Shown here in pieces: positions 59,514 through 64,000 of a stretch of 64,000 nucleotides of DNA. The position numbers were made by a program, and so were the translations under genes. Position 1 is the first letter of the stretch; the number at the start of each line of letters is the position of its first letter. The stretch spans positions 18,932 to 82,931 of the forward strand of contig CAKRZR010000009.1 in assembly GCA_934433485.1 (NCBI GenBank). Direction: 5' to 3'. The notes under the pieces are model-generated. The model worked only from the letters and a program-made list of their open reading frames with translations, had not been told where the DNA came from and searched no databases. The DNA comes from an uncultured Eubacteriales bacterium (GTDB lineage: Bacteria > Bacillota > Clostridia > Oscillospirales > CAG-272).

Positions 59514-60152
59514 ATGGACGAAAAAACGACACAGAATGACCGGATCCTAGCATATGCCATGGAGATCCAGAGCATTGCCCAATGCGGTCTGGCGTACTGT
59601 AAGGATCCTTATGACAGAGAGCGGTATGAACGACTGCGGAAGCTCGCGGCAGAAATGGTATCCGAGAGGCTTTCTGTACCCACCGATCGCATCCGGGACG
59701 TGTTCCTTTGCGAATCGGGCTATCAGACGCCGAAGGTCGACACACGCGCGGCGGTCTTTGACGATGGCGGGCGGATCCTTTTGGTACATGAGAAAAACGG
59801 CACATTGTCCCTGCCCGGCGGATGGTGTGATGTGGATCAGTCCGTGTTTTCCAACACCGAAAAGGAAGTCGCGGGGGAAACGGGATTGTCCGTCAAGGCA
59901 AAGTGCTTGATCGCGGTGCAGGACTGGCGGCGGCACAACGTCATGAATTATCTGTTCGGTGTGGTCAAAACCTTCGTCCTTTGACAGCCGATTTCCGGTG
60001 CGTTTGCGGAAAACATCGAAACGACCGAGGCGCGGTATTTCGCGATGGACGAGCTTCCGGCAAAGCTTGCCGTCGAGAAAACCACACGTGCGCAGATCGA
60101 GATGTGTTTTGCGGCATACGCCGATCCGAATTGGCAGGTGCAGTGCGACTGA
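59514..60152 (+). pseudogene. NUDIX hydrolase interrupted by an in-frame TGA
   Basis: The first 156 codons encode the N-terminal helical domain (AYAMEIQSIAQCGLAYCKDP) and NUDIX core (RAAVFDDGGRILLVHEKNGT, LPGGWCDVDQSVFSNTEKEV). TGA at 59982-59984 then interrupts, and the same frame continues QPISGAFAENIETTEARYFA to FAAYADPNWQVQCD and a TGA at 60150. Relatives carry a sense codon, probably Cys, at the first TGA. The NUDIX box also reads KEVAGETGL where KEVKEEAGL is usual, so a metal-binding Glu is lost. The lesion removes the last 55 residues. ATG 59514 has GGAG unusually close. Confidence 0.82.
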
Positions 60153-60157
60153 ATGGA

Positions 60158-60191
60158 AAAGAGAGAGGCGTTTGGAAACCTCTCTCTCTTT
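60158..60191. terminator. Bidirectional terminator
   Basis: AAAGAGAGAGG (60158-60168) pairs with CCTCTCTCTCTTT (60179-60191) between the NUDIX pseudogene and the convergent DUF402 gene. Confidence 0.8.
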
Positions 60192-60194
60192 CTT

Positions 60195-60794
60195 TCATTG
60201 CTTTTCCACCGGACACAGTCGCTTTTCGACCTCTTTTCGGATCGTCGCGCACCAATCAGCAGTCTTTTGTATGTCTGTGCACAATGTATTCACAACGCGA
60301 TCGCATTCCGCAAGCGCGTTTTCGTACTGCTCCCGCGAGAGGGAAGTACTGCCATACGCTTCCTCCAGCTCGTTCCGGTCGTCGATCTTGACATCTCCCT
60401 CCGGTGTGAAGATCACATCCAGATACTTATCTATATAGACAAACACACCGTCCGTGTCCGTGTAGCTGCCGTCTGTGATGTCCACATACCAGAGCGACGG
60501 CAGATAGTCCTGCTTCCATGCCGGCGGATAGGTCTGCCTGTCGCACTTGCCGTCCGGGAAATATTTCACCGTAATTATGTGATGCGCGCCAACCGGAATC
60601 AGCTCCATCCACGTCATGCCGCTGCCCGTCACCTGTACCGCACCGGCGATCGGAAAAGACCAGAATGTGTCGCGACACTCGGTCAGACGGAGGAGGCAGA
60701 CGTATCCATGATAATACGGGAGATCAAGCCGTGTCTGGTAATACGGGTACGCGCCAAAGCCCCATGATTCCCGTTTCAGTCGCTTGTGCTTCAT
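60195..60794 (-). CDS. DUF402 family protein
   Basis: This 199-residue protein has the DUF402 (FomD/nucleoside diphosphatase-like barrel) core: SLWYVDITDGSYTDTDGVFV, YIDKYLDVIFTPEGDVKIDD and RNELEEAYG, with several conserved Asp residues likely to bind metal. ATG 60794 is chosen over ATG 60800 because GGAGG abuts the latter and sits 6 bases before the former. It is followed by a helical tail (SREQYENALAECDRVVNTLC). It lies 27 bases after the membrane protein gene and is probably co-transcribed with it. Likely a nucleotide phosphatase (family inference). Confidence 0.85.
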   Translation of the reverse strand: MKHKRLKRESWGFGAYPYYQTRLDLPYYHGYVCLLRLTECRDTFWSFPIAGAVQVTGSGMTWMELIPVGAHHIITVKYFPDGKCDRQTYPPAWKQDYLPSLWYVDITDGSYTDTDGVFVYIDKYLDVIFTPEGDVKIDDRNELEEAYGSTSLSREQYENALAECDRVVNTLCTDIQKTADWCATIRKEVEKRLCPVEKQ

Positions 60795-60821
60795 ATCCAT
60801 CCTCCGCCGCTCCGACGCGGT

Positions 60822-61598
60822 TCAGTTCCGTCTTGCCTTTTTCTTTTCCGCTTCTTTTGCGATTTCTTCCGCGTCCATCAGATCCGCCGTGAGCCAGTTT
60901 TTCTCATGCTTGACGGCAAAATATCCGATGCAGGACGCAAGAAACGCACCGATGGTATCGACAATAATGTCCTTCATCGTGTCTGTCAGCGCGTCTCTGC
61001 CCACAAGCGGCGTACCGTCGGCAAGCAGGAATTTCTGCATGTTCAGTCCGAGAAGTCCGTCAAAGGAGAATTCGTAGATCTCCCACACCGCTCCGATGGA
61101 AACGGCAAAGCAGAAGGAGAACATCGCCACAAAGAACGGAGACAGGCGGAATACGATATGCTCGTCCCGGTTTAGGATCTGGATGACCATCACGCCGAAC
61201 AGCCCCGCCATAAAGCTGGACATAGAGTGCAGGATCACGTCCCAGTGCGGCACGAGGTAGTAAAAGCTCCGCACCTCTCCGAGAAAGATCGCGCAGTATA
61301 GGAAGATGATGTAGAGCGAATAGAGCAGTACCGGCAGATGGAACCGGAACTTTCGCGCAAGCAGAGAGGGAATGTGCATGACGATCACGCCGAGCAGGCA
61401 TTGCACGAGCATCAGGGAATAGTCCGCGCGGGACCGATAGCCGCCAGCCAGTGTATCGCCGTCCCAGGTGATGAGTCGGACGATCAGATAGCCGATCGGG
61501 AGGATAAAGCTGCACATCACAAAAATGTAGAGATTGCGCATCGCACGCTTCTGCTTTTCCTCTTTGGTGAGAACCTTTTTTTCTTTTGTCTTTGCCAT
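60822..61598 (-). CDS. YjdF/DUF2238-like integral membrane protein
   Basis: This 258-residue membrane protein has about seven hydrophobic helices between a Lys/Glu-rich N-terminus (AKTKEKKVLTKEEKQKRAM) and a charged C-terminus (EEIAKEAEKKKARRN). WDVILHSMSSFMAGLFGVMV, SIGAVWEIYEFSFDGLLGLN and ALTDTMKDIIVDTIGAFLAS hold conserved His, Glu and Asp residues typical of the DUF2238/YjdF family. The function is unknown. ATG 61598 follows ACGGAGGCGA. It has its own promoter. Confidence 0.8.
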   Translation of the reverse strand: MAKTKEKKVLTKEEKQKRAMRNLYIFVMCSFILPIGYLIVRLITWDGDTLAGGYRSRADYSLMLVQCLLGVIVMHIPSLLARKFRFHLPVLLYSLYIIFLYCAIFLGEVRSFYYLVPHWDVILHSMSSFMAGLFGVMVIQILNRDEHIVFRLSPFFVAMFSFCFAVSIGAVWEIYEFSFDGLLGLNMQKFLLADGTPLVGRDALTDTMKDIIVDTIGAFLASCIGYFAVKHEKNWLTADLMDAEEIAKEAEKKKARRN

Positions 61599-61641
61599 GA
61601 GGTCGCCTCCGTATTTGTGAAATTTGGAAAAACCTGCACTC

Positions 61642-61670
61642 AGTATACCATGCGCGGCGGAAAAGTTCAA
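61642..61670 (-). promoter_or_regulatory. Promoter of the YjdF-like/DUF402 genes
   Basis: TTGAAC (61665-61670) and TATACT (61642-61647), minus strand, spacer 17 bp, extended -10 TGG. Confidence 0.7.
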
Positions 61671-61721
61671 TTTTTACCGGAAAAACACTTGTTACAATTT
61701 TGTGAACAGATCAAAAAGCCA

Positions 61722-61750
61722 TTGAAAACCGGGCGCGGATATGGTAAAGT
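61722..61750 (+). promoter_or_regulatory. Promoter of the beta-helix/SGNH operon
   Basis: TTGAAA (61722-61727) and TAAAGT (61745-61750), spacer 17 bp, extended -10 TGG. Confidence 0.55.
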
Positions 61751-61822
61751 ATACGAAGATAGACGCATATAGGCTGGAATACGATATGCCGTTACACAAA
61801 TCGAAAGAGAGGTTTATGATTT

Positions 61823-62890
61823 ATGGAAATGCGGACGATCTTCAATATCTGCGATTACGGCGCGGTAGGCGACGGCAAAACGGACTGCACCCGCGCCATC
61901 CAGACCGCGCTGAATCTGGCGGCGGAATGTATGGGTGAGGTTGTGGTGCCTCCGGGGACATACAAGACGGGTCAGGTGAAAATGGGTCCGAATACGAAGT
62001 TGTCCGGCACATCGGCGTGGCTGTTCCGCGATTTTGGCGGCAGCGTGTTTGAACTGAACGACCCGGACGCCACGTGCATGATCGACATCACCGGCGCGTT
62101 CGGATGTCACATCAACGGTATGAGCCTGTGCGGCTGCGACCTCGGCGAAAACATCCACGGTGTATATCTGTCCTGGCCGGTCTACAATGGCGGCAGCAAG
62201 GAGGACACACCGACGCTGGACGACTGCAAGATTGGCAGATTCTCCGGCGACGGCGTCCATCTTCACCACATCTGGTGCTATTCCGTGCGCCATTGTATGC
62301 TTTGCTTCAACGGCGGCGCGGGACTGTATATGGACGGCTGGGACGGCTTTGTGATCGACAACTGGTTCTCCGCCAATCGGCGCGGCGGACTGCTCGGCGG
62401 CGCATGTACGGCGTCCGTCACCGCAACGGGCAATCGTGTGGAATGGAACCGGGTCGGCGGTTTTGTGATCCCGGGCGGCAGCTGTCTCAATATCACCGGA
62501 AACTATTTCGACCGTAGCGGCGGTCCTGCGTTGCGGCTTGGCACGGAAACCTCCGGCGTACGCGATCTGACCATCACCGGCAACATTTTCTACCGCAGCG
62601 GCAAACCGGGCAAGGGTGTCGAGACGGATGAGGACAGCAGCCATGTACTGATGCAAAACGTCGGCAACACGGTACTCTCCGGCAATACGTTCCGCGTGGG
62701 CAGAGACGACGGCGGCGTCGGCGATTGGAGTCCATATTACGGAGTGATCGCCAAGCACTGCGAATACGTGATCTGCCGGGACAACGCCATGCATGAATCC
62801 TGCCTGCGCCAGACGATCCTCTGGGATACGCCGGAGACCAATGTGGTGGAAGGCAATATCGGCAATCCCGCAAGCTATACAAACGAATGA
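61823..62890 (+). CDS. Pectate-lyase superfamily right-handed beta-helix protein
   Basis: This 355-residue protein has no signal peptide. NICDYGAVGDGKTDCTRAIQ followed by VVVPPGTYKTGQVKM is the standard Pectate_lyase_3 start. Coils rich in Gly/Asn follow, with MDGWDGFVIDNWFSANRRGG, NRVEWNRVGGFVIPGGSCLN and GNYFDRSGGPALRL. Such proteins act as lyases, hydrolases or epimerases on acidic polysaccharides; no GH28 catalytic motif is visible. ATG 61823 follows GAGAGG. It is 21 bases upstream of an SGNH esterase gene, suggesting joint depolymerisation and deacetylation. Confidence 0.85.
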   Translation: MEMRTIFNICDYGAVGDGKTDCTRAIQTALNLAAECMGEVVVPPGTYKTGQVKMGPNTKLSGTSAWLFRDFGGSVFELNDPDATCMIDITGAFGCHINGMSLCGCDLGENIHGVYLSWPVYNGGSKEDTPTLDDCKIGRFSGDGVHLHHIWCYSVRHCMLCFNGGAGLYMDGWDGFVIDNWFSANRRGGLLGGACTASVTATGNRVEWNRVGGFVIPGGSCLNITGNYFDRSGGPALRLGTETSGVRDLTITGNIFYRSGKPGKGVETDEDSSHVLMQNVGNTVLSGNTFRVGRDDGGVGDWSPYYGVIAKHCEYVICRDNAMHESCLRQTILWDTPETNVVEGNIGNPASYTNE

Positions 62891-62911
62891 CGAAACAAAG
62901 GAGCAGATACC

Positions 62912-63880
62912 ATGTTTTTTCCTTATGATTCCGCAAATATCCGCTTTTCCGGCAGATTTTCCCTGTACGACGGCGCCATGACCGCGACCGCCGCCGGTTC
63001 GAACATCACCATCGCCTACACCGGAGACACCGCGGTGCTCCATTTCGACATCCGTACAAACACATTTCCGATGCCGCATCTCTGGATCCGTGTGGACGGT
63101 GGTGTGAAAACGGAGGTGCCGCTCGATCGCTTCATCCGTGTGATCTCCACAAAAGGTGAGCACACAATGGAGATCATCTACAAGGGCGGCAAGGAAACGC
63201 TGAACCGCTGGTACCATCCACTTGAGGGCAAGATCGGTTTTGAAGGCTTTGACGCGGACGGCGCGGGGATCCTTCCCGTGGACGCGCGTAAGACCATCGA
63301 GCTGGTTGGCGATTCCATCACGGAGGGCGTGCTGATCGATCCGTACACATACTACGAGGACGATCAGAACAACCGCCCGTATGAGGACGACGCGAACGCC
63401 ACCTACGCCTATCTCACGGCGACGGCTTTGGGACTTCGCACGCTCCATATGGGATATGGTGCTGTGGGTGCAACCCGATCCGGCTGCGGCAGTGTCCCGA
63501 AAGCGGTGGCGGCGTATCCGTATTGCTTTGACGGCGCGCCGGTTACCTACGACCATCCGGACTATATTCTTGTCAACCACGGCGCGAACGACTGGGGCAG
63601 AGAACCGGAGGTTTACAAAAGGGATTACCGCGACCTGCTCGTGCTGATCCGCAAGACCCATCCGGACGCGAAGATCATCGCCCTGTCCGCATTCTGCGGT
63701 GCGCATGAAGAGGATCTGCGTGCGCTTATTGAGGAGTTCAATCACTCCACCGGGGACGACGTTTTCTTCATCAACGGCGCGCACTGGATCCCGCTTGAGC
63801 CGCTCCACCCGCACCGCGACGGTCACCGGATCATCGCCGATCACCTGATTCCGATCCTGCGGGAGAAGTACGGACTGTAA
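62912..63880 (+). CDS. SGNH/GDSL hydrolase (CE2-like acetylesterase)
   Basis: This 322-residue protein combines an N-terminal beta-sandwich (about 8-115) with a C-terminal SGNH domain, the layout of CE2 carbohydrate acetylesterases. Ser135 lies in ELVGDSITEG, the block III Asn in VNHGANDWG, and Asp/His in LHPHRDGHRIIADHL. It lacks a signal peptide. ATG 62912 follows AAAGGAGCAG, 21 bases after the beta-helix gene. Together they could remove acetyl groups from and degrade an acetylated, pectin- or xylan-like oligosaccharide. Confidence 0.88.
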   Translation: MFFPYDSANIRFSGRFSLYDGAMTATAAGSNITIAYTGDTAVLHFDIRTNTFPMPHLWIRVDGGVKTEVPLDRFIRVISTKGEHTMEIIYKGGKETLNRWYHPLEGKIGFEGFDADGAGILPVDARKTIELVGDSITEGVLIDPYTYYEDDQNNRPYEDDANATYAYLTATALGLRTLHMGYGAVGATRSGCGSVPKAVAAYPYCFDGAPVTYDHPDYILVNHGANDWGREPEVYKRDYRDLLVLIRKTHPDAKIIALSAFCGAHEEDLRALIEEFNHSTGDDVFFINGAHWIPLEPLHPHRDGHRIIADHLIPILREKYGL

Positions 63881-63923
63881 ACGAAATCCCCTGTAACGGA
63901 AAAAAGCCATCCGATTCCCAATC

Positions 63924-63982
63924 TGATATAATCCCCATAGAGTAGACACATGAAAAAAAGAAAACAAGTCTACACTATGGGG
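63924..63982 (+). promoter_or_regulatory. Extended -10 promoter followed by a hairpin
   Basis: TGATATAAT (63924-63932) is an extended -10. CCCCATAGAGTAGAC (63933-63947) and GTCTACACTATGGGG (63968-63982) are 15-base arms with one mismatch and an A-rich loop. A hairpin just after a promoter and before a start codon is seen at the ends of some IS elements, where it limits read-through into the transposase; a regulatory leader is the other option. Confidence 0.5.
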
Positions 63983-63989
63983 GTAATTT

Positions 63990-64000
63990 ATGTCAAGGAG
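63990..64000 (+). CDS. Possible start of a gene running out of the window
   Basis: ATG 63990 follows GGGGGTAA and reads Met-Ser-Arg before the window ends. Only three codons are visible. The promoter and hairpin just upstream support a real start, possibly of an IS transposase. Confidence 0.3.

Noticed and set aside
61814..63967. A roughly 700-codon open frame on the minus strand, opposite two genes
   Set aside because: It mirrors the codon pattern of the beta-helix and SGNH genes on the plus strand, has no ribosome binding site or recognisable domain, and the plus-strand proteins are clearly real.
1..64000. tRNA, rRNA, known riboswitch, CRISPR or prophage features
   Set aside because: Reading intergenic regions on both strands gave no convincing cloverleaf, rRNA segment, riboswitch core, repeat-spacer array or phage gene.

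Overview
The window looks like chromosome from an uncultured, gut-type member of the Clostridia (Oscillospiraceae-like). This is inferred from AGGAGG-type ribosome binding sites, TTGACA/TATAAT promoters with almost invariable 17-bp spacing, luxS, M42 peptidases, a type I dockerin, DUF4358 and DUF6514 proteins, many glycoside hydrolases, and solute-binding lipoproteins. No rRNA, tRNA, CRISPR array, phage module or complete insertion sequence was seen.

Layout. 0.3-8 kb: two convergent TIM-barrel glycosidase-like genes, an Eis-like acetyltransferase, an Amidase_6 protein, and a solute-binding protein coupled to a polygalacturonase-like gene. 8-15 kb: a flavoredoxin pseudogene running in frame into a cytidine deaminase, an XRE regulator, three M42 peptidase genes (one without its catalytic residues), and luxS-mtnN. 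15-21 kb: a lower-GC module (AraC regulator, solute-binding protein, sugar isomerase), then a Gfo/Idh/MocA dehydrogenase and murD. 21-30.7 kb: an ECF sigma/transmembrane regulator pair, two lipoproteins and a sialidase-like protein, ending in a fused wreck of an AraC gene and a solute-binding protein gene. 30.8-33.4 kb: cysK-mnmA-rrf2 under a strong promoter with an adjoining operator. 33.4-38 kb: two secreted CBM9-like proteins with a shared PKTFD-type C-terminal anchor, a PocR-type AraC regulator, an XRE regulator and a DUF6514 protein. 38-44.3 kb: a P-type ATPase apparently co-transcribed with GH78 and GH31 glycosidases. 44.5-49.3 kb: a DUF4358-AlgI-AlgJ/X-like O-acetylation operon, with a divergent polysaccharide deacetylase. 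50-64 kb: GH29 fucosidase, a broken AT-rich BspA-like dockerin protein, a flippase, an XRE regulator, GH39, an FMN reductase, a DUF4832 protein, a broken NUDIX gene, DUF402 and YjdF-like genes, a beta-helix protein and an SGNH esterase. The last 80 bases hold a promoter, a hairpin and a possible start codon.

The genes suggest a forager of plant and host glycans (pectin-type, rhamnose, fucose, xylose and sialic-acid-like linkages). Solute-binding proteins are paired with catabolic enzymes or regulators, but no permease gene lies in the window. Gene decay is marked: four loci are clearly broken (8.5-9.1, 29.5-30.7, 51.7-52.9 and 59.5-60.2 kb). A palindromic repeat family occurs three times, plus one weaker relative, and its end often supplies the stop codon of the preceding gene. 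I found nothing that I can defend as a wholly new multi-gene system. The strongest oddities are the repeat family, the M42 pseudoenzyme, the ATPase-glycosidase operon and the decayed dockerin gene.
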